A stretch of DNA of 64,000 bases from Lutraria lutraria (GCA_964023205.1 OZ026835.1:6530414-6594413); one strand, 5' to 3'. Shown: positions 48,301-58,573, counted from the stretch's first letter. A program made the numbers and translations. The notes: generated by a model from the sequence alone, not told the origin.

Positions 48301-51300
48301 TAATGACGATGATGTTAATGATAGTTGATGTACAAGTGGCCAAATATATAAAGTATAATAAATAATAATATAATAAAGTCGCCCTGCGACATTTATTTGA
48401 TCCATTAATTATTTGAACAATATGAGGTTGTATAGGTCGAGGAGCAGTATATAAAGGAAATTCAATATTGTATTTATTTAACATATTTTTTACACATTTT
48501 AAAATGCCGTTATATTGTAAAAAGTTAGTTTTTACATTACACTTGTTCTTGAACATCTCAAATGACAGAAAGTGACCATTCTCATCGAGTAAGTCATTTA
48601 TATATACAACACCTTTATTATAAAAGTTCTTATAATAAACACCGTCACCTCCAATTTTGAATATTTTATTGTGCCAAATAGGTAAAGAATAACATATTTT
48701 AGCTGTTTCTGATAAATTTTCACCAACAGAAAATAAACTTTGAAGAACATCTTGCCAGAAAATATTAGAAACTTGGTTTAAGTTACTCTTGATAAATTCA
48801 TTACCAAAGGATGTTATCTTAGAGATAAATGGATATGTGTTGAAGATAAATTCTAAGTAGTTTGATTTTTTTGTTATTATTCTTCTCATCCATGTACATT
48901 TAAAGGAGGTTATAAACTTCCTTATATCAATCATCCTTAAACCTCCATATTCATAATTTTGTGTTATGTAACTTCTTTTAACTTTGTAAGGACCATTATT
49001 CCACAAAAATTTAAAACATAAATTTTGTAGGCGATTGATTATTTGATCAGATGGTGTAGGTAAACTGATAATTAAATGATTAATTTTAGGTAATGCCAAC
49101 GTTTTTATAATTACTATTCTTCCTATAGGGGTAAAGAGTCTTTTAGAAAAATGACTGAAAACTTTTTTTATTTCATTTATTGCTTTAGTATAATTTTCAT
49201 TGATAATAGTATGGAGGCTTGTAGATAAATTTACCCCTAGTAAGTTAAACATATTTTTCTCCCAGATTAGACCTAGTTCTGGACATAAAATAAGTTCACT
49301 ATTTTTCCTACTGCCTATCCATACCACCTTCGTTTTGTCAATATTGAGGCACAAACCAGAGATTTTAGCATAAAATTTTAGTATTTCCATGGTTTTTCTA
49401 AGTGATCGTTCAGACCCATCCAGAAGAATGGAAGTGTCATCTGCATATTGAGATAATAAAAATTCAGCATTATTTATCTTTATACCTTTAATATCTGGAT
49501 TATGTTAAATTAATAAAGACATAATCTCAGCACAAATAATAAATAAATATGGTGAAAGAGGATCACCTTGACGACAGCCACGACGTACAGAGAACCAATC
49601 AGACATGTGTCCATTAACAATAACGCAAGACTCAATGTTTGTATAAAAAAGTTTTATCCATTTGATAATATTACTACCAAAGTTTAAAAAATTTAAAACA
49701 TTAAACATGTAATCCCAAGAAACAGATTGAATCAAATGCTGCAGCAAAATCTATGAGTAATAACATGCCAGGTAAATTGTATTTTTCTGTAAAAAAAAGG
49801 ATATCATAAATAAGTCTGATATTATCTCCCATAAATCTACCTGGTAAGAAACCAGTTTGATCTACACTAATAATTTTATTTAAAACCACTTTAATTCTTG
49901 CGGCTATGGCAGCCGAAGCAATTTTGTATGAAACGTTAAGAAGTGATATTGGACGCCAATTTTTTAAATACAGTTTATCCTTATTACCTTTTGGAATACA
50001 GGTAATCACACCTTGTTTAAATGATACAGAGAGTTTATCATTATCAAAAGCTTCATTAATGGATCTAACCAAAAATTCACCAATATCAACCCAAAAGAAT
50101 TTGAAAAATGAAGTAGTAAAGCCAGAGCTACCTGGAGCTGAATTGTTTATTATTTTTTTTAAGGCTACACAACATTTCATGGTTTGACAATTTAGTTTCT
50201 AAAGAAACTTTATCTTCCATTGACAATTTTGGAATATTTACATGAAAAAATGATTGTGGGTCAAAGTTTTCAACTGGATATTTAGAGTATAGAAACTTAT
50301 AATGGTTCTTAGTTTCCTGTATAATGTCCTCATGGTTAGTCAAAATTTCTGTTTTCTAGGTTACAAAAATAATTAGTAGGGTTTTCACCTTCATGAATCC
50401 ATTTAGCTCTAGATCTGACCATTTTTCCATCAAGAGTTTTTTGTCGAAGAGTATATAATTCTTTCTTTTTATTTTCAATTAAATCAGAATTAGAATTACT
50501 ATGGCTTAAATCCTCAATTTCTTTAATGAGCTGTAATTGTTTATTAATTTCCTGCTTTTTTTGTATGATGCAAAAGAGATGGTTTCACCTCTTATTTCTA
50601 ATAATAAAGTTTCATAAAATAATTTATCATTGATGTCAAATAAAATATCTTCATTGCTAATGTTTTCTAAAGGGAGATTACTTAGTTGAATATTTGCAGC
50701 ATATTGTTGTTTAACTCTATTTATGGTATCTTTAACCTTTCTCACATAATTTATATCTCTAAGAAGAGAATCATTAAATTTCCAATATGATGAACCTTTA
50801 TCTACTTTATCTAATAGTAAGCTTAATGTAACCAAGGCATGGTCGGTTCTGTATCCAGGTAATATATCTGTTTTTTCAATTTTATTAAGTAAAACATTTA
50901 TTATAAAAAAAGTCAAGTCTTGCCTGCTTAACAGGATTCTTTTTAAACCATGTAAACTTCTTTACTTCTAGATGTTCATCTCTCCAGCAATCTACAAGGT
51001 CATATTCACTCATAATTTCATAATTGTGTGGGGGTGATTGGTAACGACAAGTCTGTGAAAGTTTCGTCAAAATCCCAAGAAAAATGTAGGAGAAGTATCC
51101 CAAAAGAAATGTCGGATTTTTTAAACACAATGACCCTGTGACCTTGACCTTTGACCTACTTACCTGAAAATGCACAGGTCCTGTAGAGGTTGTCATGAGG
51201 AACCTACATATGATGGTTGATGAATGTAGGTGCAGGCGTTTTGATTTTATAGGCAAGGTTAAAGTTTGGTACAAAGAGACAAACAGAGAGACCAAATAGA

Positions 51301-54300
51301 GTATGCCCCCAATCTATATATCTATTAGAAATTATTATATATGTAACATAATATACAGAACAATTAATATTAAAAAATCCATGATCTGAAATGTTCCGCT
51401 GGCAGAACATTTCTTTTAAACAAATACACGTTGTTCTAATAAGTAATAAGAAATCGATACCTTTAAGAAGTAATCATATATCGAACAATGGAATGGCTTA
51501 TCGTGATAAAAAATCTTCATCGTACCATAAGTAGTGTTACGTCATCTGTTTATATCGGTCCACTTTCTGTCAATCAAATTTTAAATGCCATACATTTTGA
51601 CATAGTAACATGACATACATGCGGAAAGAATAGAAGCTCAAAACGACCATATGGCCTTTTTTGGAAATGATAGCGAAATAAATAGGGAGCGTTAAAATAT
51701 TATTTCAAAAAACGAAGATAATAATAATAACAGAAGATAGATTTGACAAAAAGCCGGTGCGTACTTAATAGTTTCTGGAGGAATTGAGGGGGTGTATTAT
51801 CTTCAGAAAAGATACTTCAAACAGGACTCCTTCATTGTTTTTAGACACACATAGTTTTAATGATATACTAATGAATAATGATATCGAAAAATTGTCGTCA
51901 TTATTATTTTGGGCAGAGATGTAAGCGGCAGCTACACGTCCGCTTTGACACCTGTCCATTTCTTGCTTGTTTGTATCTAAAAAGCATTGGCACATTTCAA
52001 TCATAGAGAATACAGTATTAACGAAGGAACCAAATGTGCTAATGTGTTTCAAAAATACTTGTTTATATACATATATAGTGTTGAGTTTATCTATCGGCGG
52101 CTCGTAACTTTCCCCTGAACCAATAAAAAAACATTAAGATACTTAAAATCATAAGAACTAATCAAGAATGTTCAGGACAATTTAAACACGACAATAAATT
52201 TAGGCAAATTGCAATTTCTTGCACTTCTATGATATATTTTTTCAGAACCATTGCCAATACTCACACACAAACACAAAAAATCATTTGTCCACGACAAAAC
52301 ACGCCATGCCGTTTCGTTTCATCCACGCGGATGTAACATAGCAGGGTATACAATGCGGACGCGTTACGCAGACAATAAAGAAATAGAGGGGAAAGGTAGA
52401 CAAATTTAAAAAGAAGGATTTAAAAAAAACCGCAGTCGACAAAGATATTGAGGGATACTAAAATAGCAGACGATATGAAGTTGTTATGCGTTTTCCTTTT
52501 GTTTCCATATTGTTTGCGAAATGCATCTGCTTTTTTTACCAATCAAAAAATGATAGCCAATTACATCAAGCACTACTAATATGAGGAAAATCTGAAAATA
52601 TAGTTCTTGTCGTTTTTGCGTAGAGCGTGTGTTAATACGAATTAGTTCTATGATGACGAACGACATAATGAATATTAATAACAGATAATAAATTATTGCA
52701 GTACATTATATTCAATGTTTTTAATTCATGAATTTTGTTAACTTATCGATTATTTTTTTATTCGTTTGTGCAGATGTAACAGTCTCATTCGTGTTGAAAA
52801 ATGTCAACGGTTTGGATGAAGTTGAGGAAACATTGACAACCACTGGATATCTGATATTAACATGGTCTGATGACCAGTTAGTGTGGGATCCATCCTTCTT
52901 TGGAAACACTAACATCCTTACTTGGCCTCAGGTAACGATGTTACTGTATGATATTTTGATATTAAATGACTCCAAATTTATAATTTTACGTATGTTTTAC
53001 TGGACAGATCCGTATAATTCTTAAACCGTTTAGCTTTAACTGTATTTGATTGTTCACACTCAAATTATATGTATATACAATGTATTTATGTTTTGAGTTG
53101 ATGTCGAAATATGCAAGGCCATGTTTTTCATTAAAAATATCATTTAACACCAATTTTGATTTTTTGCGGCAAACTTACATGAATCATGTTCAGTCAATGA
53201 ATCTTTTAAACTTGAACATACAAACAGTCAATTTACTGAAGAATTTTGTAAGATGTAATGGGAACATTTAAACTGTATGTTAGAATTTAACATTTTATGT
53301 TCAATTTCAGAGTCAAATATGGACGCCAGAAATAGCGGTAAAAAATTCATTTGGAAACTTCAAAAAACTTGGTTATGACGAATTAAATGCAAAAATTTTA
53401 CATTACGGTTTGGTTGTATGGTATCCACACGAGGTGAGCTAGATTGTTGTCAAGTTTATTTTTTCAGCGTAACTGTCCGAATGTCATTTTTTCAGCGTAG
53501 ATATCTTAATGTTAGTCTTTTACAGCGTAGTTTTAAATCTTTAAAGAAAAATCTTGTTTATGAATATTCTATAATATAGTAAAAACTCATTTAGCAACCC
53601 TTTTAATATCATTATCATTTTACGATAGCATTAGGAGCGTATTTGTAACTAAATATGGTGTTATTATCAAGGTGTACATGTATATGCACTGTATGGAGTG
53701 GCTATATCTTTAATGGTATATAATTATGATACCAGTGCGAGTAAACTATTGAACGATTTAATGCTAGTCAGCATAAATGAGGAAGAAGGGACACATCCTT
53801 GTTATATTCTAATTCATGTCGAGAACAACTTTTAAGTGAACATTAACTACAGTACAAACTCGGTATTAGGACCAATGTCGGGACCTGAAAACTTCGATCT
53901 TAATACTGAGATAGTATCATTATCATATTAAAGGCATACTAGTAGTTTATTTACAAATCCATTAGGCCAATTGGCCCCATGAGGATAACATATTTACAAC
54001 ATATTTGCAATAAATATGTATAATAAATAACTACTCCCATACATACACATACACACAAAACAAAACATTTAATACAATCTTAAGGTTTGGGAGAATCTAT
54101 GCTAATGACCAAAGTACCATTATAATTAAGTTATTAATATAGATAATCGCACTATAACATTACATACAAACGTTATGTGCAGCAACATACATACAAGAAA
54201 AAACTGCAGATAAACAAACAAACAAAACATACCCCAGAAATAAGCATTTGTCTAACCCAGATACATATGTCCTTGCCGAAACAAAATACAAGGACATTAC

Positions 54301-57300
54301 AATGGTGACATGCTACATAAAACAAAAATGAAGATATCAGATGCCAAAATCTTGTCTATTTATCGCAAAAGATTCATGGAAATAAATTCTTAAAGCTGGT
54401 CTTACAACATGGGGTGGCAGGGACACTATATATGTATCACTAATACATGTTATGTAGTGTCTTTGATAGTGGTTACAATGGGATGGTAGAAATGCTGAAG
54501 CGCAGAAGTGTATTACATACAATCGAAAGAATACAATCATGTAATTGTAATTATTAATTTAGCAATAGTTATCATTAAAATGTTGATTTTGATTTTATAC
54601 ATTGAGTAATCTTTGCATTGTCTTTACTTGAAGGTTTTTGTCACAACATGTACCTTCGATGTCAGATTCTTCCCATTCGATAAACAAGTCTGTGAGATTC
54701 AACTTACCGCCTGGAGTTATATTACTTCTGAGGTAATTTATACAATACAATACTTACGATTCCGTATAGTTAAATCAGATGTTCAATGACTCGGGTGGAT
54801 TCGCATCACCATTTTTTTTTTTGGTAATATTCTTTATTCAAAAGACAATATATATTTTTGACATGCCACAATACAACAGATCAGATAAAGTCTTTACATG
54901 GTACGTAGGCCTATGTCAGAATAGTTTCCAGTGTTGAATATATTATTTTTTTCATTGTTGAATACTTATACGACTCTACCCCCAGCAGAGCTATTCAAAA
55001 AGTGTCCTCTAACGTTTGTAAGAAGACACTTTTCAATAACTCAACTTTTACGTGGACATAATTCTTTATCGTCGTATAAGTCAGATACACGTACTCGTAT
55101 TTTCTTACAGACGCTAAGAAGACGGTTCGCTTAGACAAACAACCATTTATCCTCGGCTTCGCCTCGGACAAATTGGTTGTTTGTCTAAGCGAACCGTCTT
55201 CTTACGTCTGTAAGAGGACACCTGATGAAAAACTCGTACTGTATTTATTACTAAGAAGTATTAACAAAGTTATTAAATCCAGAAATATATGCAAAAATAA
55301 TATGAAGTAATATCTGTTGTTGCAGGTTTGACTGAGTGGGGCAATTAACATCTAGCATAACCACAATTAACACAGTTTACAAAATAAGGTCATGAGCGTA
55401 GTCATGGATACTTTTTCTGTTTAAGTAAAGCACTAAGATCTTAGGTAGTGCATAAGGGTTTGGAACTTGGAAGCCAGCGAAACAAAACAAATATATAAAC
55501 AAGCAACAATAATTCACAAGGTTATAAGTCAGGTCGGTGTGTAGTCTAAAAGACAGAAAAGGAGTGCCAGGCATAATATGTTTCACTTAAGATATGTGTT
55601 TTACATTAATTTTTATCATTTCAAGATTAGGTAAAGACTTTTTTGTTTTACATTTGAACAAATTCTGCGTAGCTAATAGAACAATCAGGTTTGAAGGAAT
55701 ACACTTCTTTAAACTACCTAACAAAATATCACATTTCGACCAAGATGTATGAATATCAGAGAAATTATTTTGAGAGAGCCAAGTTTTAAGTTGATTCCAA
55801 AATTGATTAACGACTTTACAGTCATAAAGTATATGTGAAATTGTTTCAGAACTTTGTTGACAAAAAGCACAGTTTTTATTATCTGTTTTCCCATTTTGAA
55901 TAAGAGCTGGTTTGTGCCTAATATTCTATGATTAATTCTATATTGTACTCTATGAAGTTTGGAGTCTTTGGTGAATAAAATAATTTTTAATAACCACATT
56001 CCAGTTGAAGTTTTGGGGTGAATTTAGTTCCACTATCCATTTGCTTTGTGTTTTAAGTTGGAAGTGTGGCTTTTGAAGAAGATGGTCATAAATAATTATA
56101 CAGCCTTTATTTGAACCATTTATTATTTGGACAATATGGGGTTGTATAGGTTGAGGAGCTAGCTGTGCATAAAGGAAATTCAATATTGTTTTTATTTAAC
56201 ATATTTTTTACACATTTTAAAATGCCGTTGTATTGTAAAAAGTTAGTTTTTGCATTCCTTTTGTTCTTGAAAGTTTCAAATGACAGAAAGTGACCATTCT
56301 CATCCAGTAAGTCATTCATATAATTATACAACACCTTTATTAAGTTCTTATAATAAACACTGTCACCTCCAATTTTGAATATTTATTGTGCCAAATAGGT
56401 AAAGAATAACATGTTCTAGCTGTTACTGATAAGTTTTCACCAACAGAAAGTAAACGTTGAAGAACATCTTGCCAAAAATATTAGAAATCGTCAAATTGGT
56501 ATAAAATGATATCGTGCACCAGGGATTTATTGTTGCATATTATGTTTTCGTGAAAATGGTTTGTAGTAAGTCTCTTTAGTAAAGGCCTTAAAAACGGGAT
56601 AAATTTTGACTTGTGCGTGATACGTTCCGTACTTTTCTTATAAAATGTCACAAAACATGACAAAACTTCTTTATCTCACTTTTGCAACAATAAATCCTTG
56701 GTGCGCGATATCATTTTATAATAAATTTTACGATTTCATGCAGAAATAATTAAAAAATAATTTTGAGTCGAGGAGATGTTGTCAAAAAAGTGTACGATGT
56801 GTTGCAATGTATATGTTTATGGATTATCTAACTAGCCAGAAATAATATTTGTTAAGTGAGTGTTATTATTGTGAAGTCGATGATAGTTTCTTGTATTGGA
56901 TCTCTTTTCAGATGACATTTAACAATCGAAGCAGTTTAGGCATGACTTCATACCAAGAAAACCCATCATGGTCGATAGAGTCTACTTCCATTAACTTTCA
57001 GACAGATAGTCATGAACCACAAATCAATTATGTTATTTCGTTGAAACGGAAGGCATCATACACTGTCGTAAGCGTCATCCTACCAGTATGCCTCTTAGCC
57101 GTCCTAAATTTGTTTGTGTTTAGCCTTCCTGCAAGCAGTGGAGAGAAAGTTGGTTACGCCATCACCGTGTTCTTGTCACTGGTCGTCTTTCTGACAATCA
57201 TCGAAAGTTCGATGCCCAAGAATTCACAAACCATACCTTTAATGTCATTGTACATGATGCTACTGGTATTTCAAAGCACAGTAATCACTGTTGTCGCTAT

Positions 57301-57610
57301 TTTTTTGGTTAAAATGCTGACAAATGATGATCTTGGAAAACCTGTTCCAACGGCAATGGTAAAAATGACTCAACTTATGGAAGGTAAAAGCCGCAGACGA
57401 CAAGTACCGAACAATAAAGTAGCAGAATTCACTAAAAGCAATGATGACAGTCTGAAAGCTTCGAATGACACCGTTGACGTCGATCCAGAAGACCAGGAAG
57501 ATGTAACTTGGACAAGAGTGGTTACAGTGCTAGATAAATTATGTTTATGGTTGTTCACATTCTCATTCGTTTTGTTGACGATTGTATTTGCAATACTCAT
57601 AATGGTGTAA
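45163..57610 (+). CDS. Spliced gene: nicotinic acetylcholine receptor-like Cys-loop channel subunit
   Basis: The product is a subunit of a pentameric plasma-membrane ligand-gated channel. Exons 45163-45316, 52774-52931, 53311-53433, 54634-54732 and 56912-57610 join in phase to 410 residues. Seen in order are a signal peptide (MKVWIFLTFLLSLVRSQ), an extracellular domain with loop A-like IWTPEI, Cys-loop C-x13-C (CTFDVRFFPFDKQVC), loop B-like AWSY, then M1-M4. M2 begins GEKVG, and Glu at -1' predicts cation passage. The M3-M4 loop is short (about 75 residues). There is no adjacent Cys pair in loop C, so it is not a classical alpha subunit; it could be a structural subunit or have another ligand. 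Start choice: the upstream in-frame Met at 45115 has no counterpart in the paralogue, whereas MEMK is identical in both. It is a member of a tandem family. Confidence 0.92.
45489..46386. mobile_element. Non-autonomous element with 11-bp word repeats (E1)
   Basis: The right end has three 11-base words in register, gaacgccgtgg / gaacgccgtga / gaacgcggccc, followed by 'tagtatggcagggg'. The left end 'agtctagtggcagccg' is a loose inverted match of that terminus. The segment 45561-45682 matches 62915-63034 (E3), sharing 'ttttcgacatg', 'cctagcgatt' and 'tttgtagctcgcaag'. There is no transposase. Boundaries are approximate. Confidence 0.5.
46491..46816. repeat. Tandem repeat, part left of the LINE insertion
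   Basis: It contains 'gaaaatgcacatgtcctgtag', 'ggcaaggttaaagtttggta' and 'gtaaaatcccgtgagaaata'. The same segments recur at 51025-51290. A unit start 'tgtgctgggg' at about 46647 recurs as 'tgtgtggggg' at 46806, about 160 bases on. The LINE inserted into this second start. Confidence 0.55.
46817..51024 (-). mobile_element. LINE (non-LTR retrotransposon), 5'-truncated, dead; L1/Tx1-like
   Basis: Both ends carry the 11-base target duplication tgtgtgggggt (46806-46816 and 51025-51035). The 3' end is a short T/A tail at 46819. On the minus strand, in order, are the end of an endonuclease domain (DCWRDEHLEVKKFTWFKKNP, RLDFFYNK), a WKFNDSLL linker, reverse transcriptase (ITCIPKGNKD, NWRPISLLNVSYKIA, GFLPGRF, RRGCRQGDPLSPYLF and YADD with codons at 49436-49447) and a zinc-knuckle-like C-x2-C-x8-H-x4-C near 47660-47720. 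A frameshift near 49740 and an in-frame TAA at 49505-49507 break the frame. The residues after LLIDF have drifted (AAAFDS). It is antisense to the receptor gene. Clade assignment is by general resemblance only. Confidence 0.9.
47930..48390. mobile_element. DNA element nested inside LINE copy 1
   Basis: LINE copy 2 reads straight through this site (ctttatttgaacc at about 56105), whereas copy 1 is interrupted by about 461 bases. The ends gtcgtagg and cctgcgac form short imperfect inverted repeats, and TTTAT flanks both sides as a probable target duplication. It contains an 84-base direct repeat (47966-48049 and 48142-48225) and a hairpin at about 48240-48283. Non-coding. Confidence 0.75.
51025..51290. 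repeat. Tandem repeat, part right of the LINE insertion
   Basis: It continues the repeat at 46491-46816. Shared segments are 'tgtgtgggggtgattggtaac', 'gtcaaaatccc' and 'gaaaatgcacaggtcctgtag', then 'ggcaaggttaaagtttggta'. The stretch 'gaccttgacctttgacctac' here is a run of TGACCT-like half-sites. Confidence 0.55.
52774..52931 (+). CDS. Receptor exon 2: beta strands with loop D region
   Basis: The acceptor is 'ttcgtttgtgcag' and the donor 'gtaacg'. It completes an Asp codon with exon 1 and ends in phase 0. It encodes VTVSFVLKNVNGLDEVEETL, then LILTWSDDQLVWDPSFFG and ILTWPQ. The W-x-D-x-x-L-x-W-DP pattern is the nicotinic loop D region. Confidence 0.92.
53311..53433 (+). CDS. Receptor exon 3: loop A region
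   Basis: The acceptor is 'ttcaatttcag' and the donor 'gtgagc', phase 0 to 0, 41 codons. It encodes SQIWTPEIAVKNSFGNFKK and ends LHYGLVVWYPHE. IWTPEI stands where nicotinic subunits usually have IW-x-PD, so the loop A Asp is Glu here. Confidence 0.92.
53434..54633. other. Receptor intron 3
   Basis: It contains a degenerate TACAGT-like sequence ('tacagtacaaactcgg') near 53850 and a probable LINE 3' end on the minus strand (53940-54545). Nothing else is recognised. Confidence 0.7.
53940..54545 (-). mobile_element. Probable LINE 3' end remnant
   Basis: Read on the minus strand the block finishes 'catggggccaattggcc', then 'taatggatttgtaaataaa'. This is a style of 3' terminus I associate with CR1/L2-type LINEs in bivalves. 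No reverse-transcriptase motif remains and the limits are uncertain. Confidence 0.4.
54634..54732 (+). CDS. Receptor exon 4: Cys-loop
   Basis: The acceptor is 'ctttacttgaag' and the donor 'gtaatt', phase 0 to 0, 33 codons. It encodes VFVTTCTFDVRFFPFDKQVC followed by EIQLTAWSYITSE. The 13 residues between the cysteines and the FPFD core are diagnostic of the Cys-loop superfamily. AWSY corresponds to loop B. Confidence 0.95.
54812..56489 (-). mobile_element. LINE copy 2, same family as copy 1, heavily truncated
   Basis: The 3' end 'ggtaatattctttattcaa', 'gacatgccacaatac' matches copy 1 at 46823-46875. Colinear matches resume at about 55250 (gtaatatctgttgttgcagg against ataatatctgttgttactgg) and run to the 5' break at 56489. 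Short minus-strand pieces equal copy 1 protein segments (QYRINHRILGTNQLLFKMG; YMNDLLDENGHFLSFE), but with frameshifts. It ends before the reverse-transcriptase core. Antisense to the receptor gene. Confidence 0.85.
55104..55214. repeat. Foldback element, ~47-bp arms, inside LINE copy 2
   Basis: The left arm begins cttacagacgctaagaagac and continues through 'ggttcgcttagacaaac'. The right arm, ending 'gtctgtaag', is its reverse complement with one or two differences. The loop is about 13 bases (tcggcttcgcctc). LINE copy 1 has no such sequence, so this is a later insertion; a smaller inverted pair (agtgtc...gacact) lies just before it at about 54997-55033. Confidence 0.8.
56500..56720. mobile_element. 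MITE with 38-bp terminal inverted repeats
   Basis: The left arm 56500-56537 (tataaaatgatatcg..., ggatttattgttgca) and the right arm 56683-56720 are reverse complements with two differences. The whole is 221 bp and non-coding. It abuts the 5' break of LINE copy 2 and ends about 190 bases before receptor exon 5. Confidence 0.85.
56912..57610 (+). CDS. Receptor exon 5: M1 to M4 and C-terminus
   Basis: The acceptor is 'atctcttttcag'; the frame stays open to TAA, 232 codons. The first about 50 residues cover the loop C region and contain no CC pair. M1 runs from ASYTVVSVILPVCLL. M2 is GEKVGYAITVFLSLVVFL with Leu at 9', Glu near 19' and Ser at 20'. M3 starts IPLMSLYMMLLVFQ. The intracellular loop is rich in K/R, then D/E (DVDPEDQEDVTW). 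M4 is LCLWLFTFSFVLLTIVFAIL, ending IMV. An upstream in-frame ATG (56849) lies in the intron. Confidence 0.95.
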   Translation: MTFNNRSSLGMTSYQENPSWSIESTSINFQTDSHEPQINYVISLKRKASYTVVSVILPVCLLAVLNLFVFSLPASSGEKVGYAITVFLSLVVFLTIIESSMPKNSQTIPLMSLYMMLLVFQSTVITVVAIFLVKMLTNDDLGKPVPTAMVKMTQLMEGKSRRRQVPNNKVAEFTKSNDDSLKASNDTVDVDPEDQEDVTWTRVVTVLDKLCLWLFTFSFVLLTIVFAILIMV

Positions 57611-57707
57611 TAAAACCGAACATAGCGGGAGCGGTTTACGGGTGTGATATTACTATAGTATTCGTGTTACCTAAACTTTTGCAAAAAGGAATCTTCTATG
57701 TATACAG

Positions 57708-57771
57708 TAACATTGATGACCTAAAAATTGAACTACATGTATATAGTTCAATTTTTAGGTCAGCAATGTTA
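57708..57771 (+). promoter_or_regulatory. Long hairpin in the receptor 3' UTR
   Basis: The arm taacattgatgacctaaaaa (continuing ttgaact) and its reverse complement flank a roughly 8-base loop 'acatgtat'. About 27 of 28 positions pair. It starts about 100 bases after the stop codon and lies before the AATAAA at 57823, so it would be in the mRNA. Whether it is functional or a tiny foldback insertion is open. Confidence 0.6.
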
Positions 57772-57822
57772 TTGAGGACTGCGTCTGATGTTAGACATTT
57801 TTTATTTTTAACTTTCATTTTT

Positions 57823-57828
57823 AATAAA
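57823..57828 (+). terminator. Candidate polyadenylation signal of the receptor gene
   Basis: This is the first AATAAA after the stop codon, 213 bases downstream. The sequence after it is T-rich. Confidence 0.5.
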
Positions 57829-58231
57829 AGTTAACTTTACATACATCGATGAGAAGATAATGTTTAAAAAGGTGTTTTTATATCTGTATTGTTTCATGAA
57901 ATCATAAAAATAAAATAACCGCACGTGGCTAATTTATATATTATTTTAATAGTGGTGTAATTATATAATATATAAAATAGAAACCGGTTTAGATGTTTAC
58001 TATATTATAGTATTTGAAATTGTTTTTGCATGCGGGATTTCGTGCAATAAAATGTATAAAAGAAATAAAAGCTTTGTGAAATACATCAGAGATCAAATAC
58101 ATTTCTTCTTTCCCTTTTCTGTTTTGAAATACAAAAATGTACTCTTCTGTGTGTAAACATATACGTAACAAGAACAAACATATTTCGATAAATAAATTAT
58201 AAAAAAATAAATGTACAATTTTACACTAGTA

Positions 58232-58335
58232 TTACTAGTAGTAATTGACCGAGTTCGAACCGATCACTTCTGCTCCATGTAAAAAAGACATGTATGTACA
58301 TGCCACCTTATCCAATACGCCATGACTCTGGTTCA
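58232..58335 (-). repeat. tRNA-derived SINE head, minus strand
   Basis: On the minus strand 'catggcgtattggataagg' (A box) and 'gatcggttcgaactcgg' (B box) are about 50 bases apart, with an oversize anticodon region (catgtacatacatgtc). It is not a functional tRNA. Confidence 0.55.
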
Positions 58336-58573
58336 CGTGAATGATACTTTACTACGGATTTAAAATGATTTGGGCAATCAATTTACAGTGATTACCTTTA
58401 TAGTGGTATCGTCCAAAATTCGACATTGACTATAAGAAAATTGAACTATATAAAACTTGCTTCCAAGGAAAATTTTGATGTGTTTAAAACGTGTGTATAC
58501 TGATCGCTGTCTCAACGCTGAATGATTTTCGATTACTAATCCGCCCGTAAAACCCGTGCGTTTTCCCGCCCTA

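Larger units (their letters stand above)
45317..52773. other. Receptor intron 1, filled with mobile elements
   Basis: This intron of 7.5 kb is made up largely of a periodic-word element (45489-46386), a tandem repeat (46491-46816 and 51025-51290) split by a 4.2-kb LINE, and a unique AT-rich part (51291-52773) in which I see no gene or named repeat. Confidence 0.8.
54733..56911. other. Receptor intron 4, mostly mobile elements
   Basis: LINE copy 2 (54812-56489), with a foldback inside, and a MITE (56500-56720) account for most of it. The remaining 190 bases before exon 5 carry nothing I can name. Confidence 0.8.

Noticed and set aside
48239..49390. 383-residue minus-strand open frame as a stand-alone gene
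   Set aside because: It is the thumb and C-terminal part of the LINE reverse transcriptase, running from the YADD region, and its tail is read-through into the nested insertion.
49906..50187. Plus-strand open frame opposite the LINE
   Set aside because: It is a shadow of the reverse-transcriptase frame on the other strand with no family resemblance.
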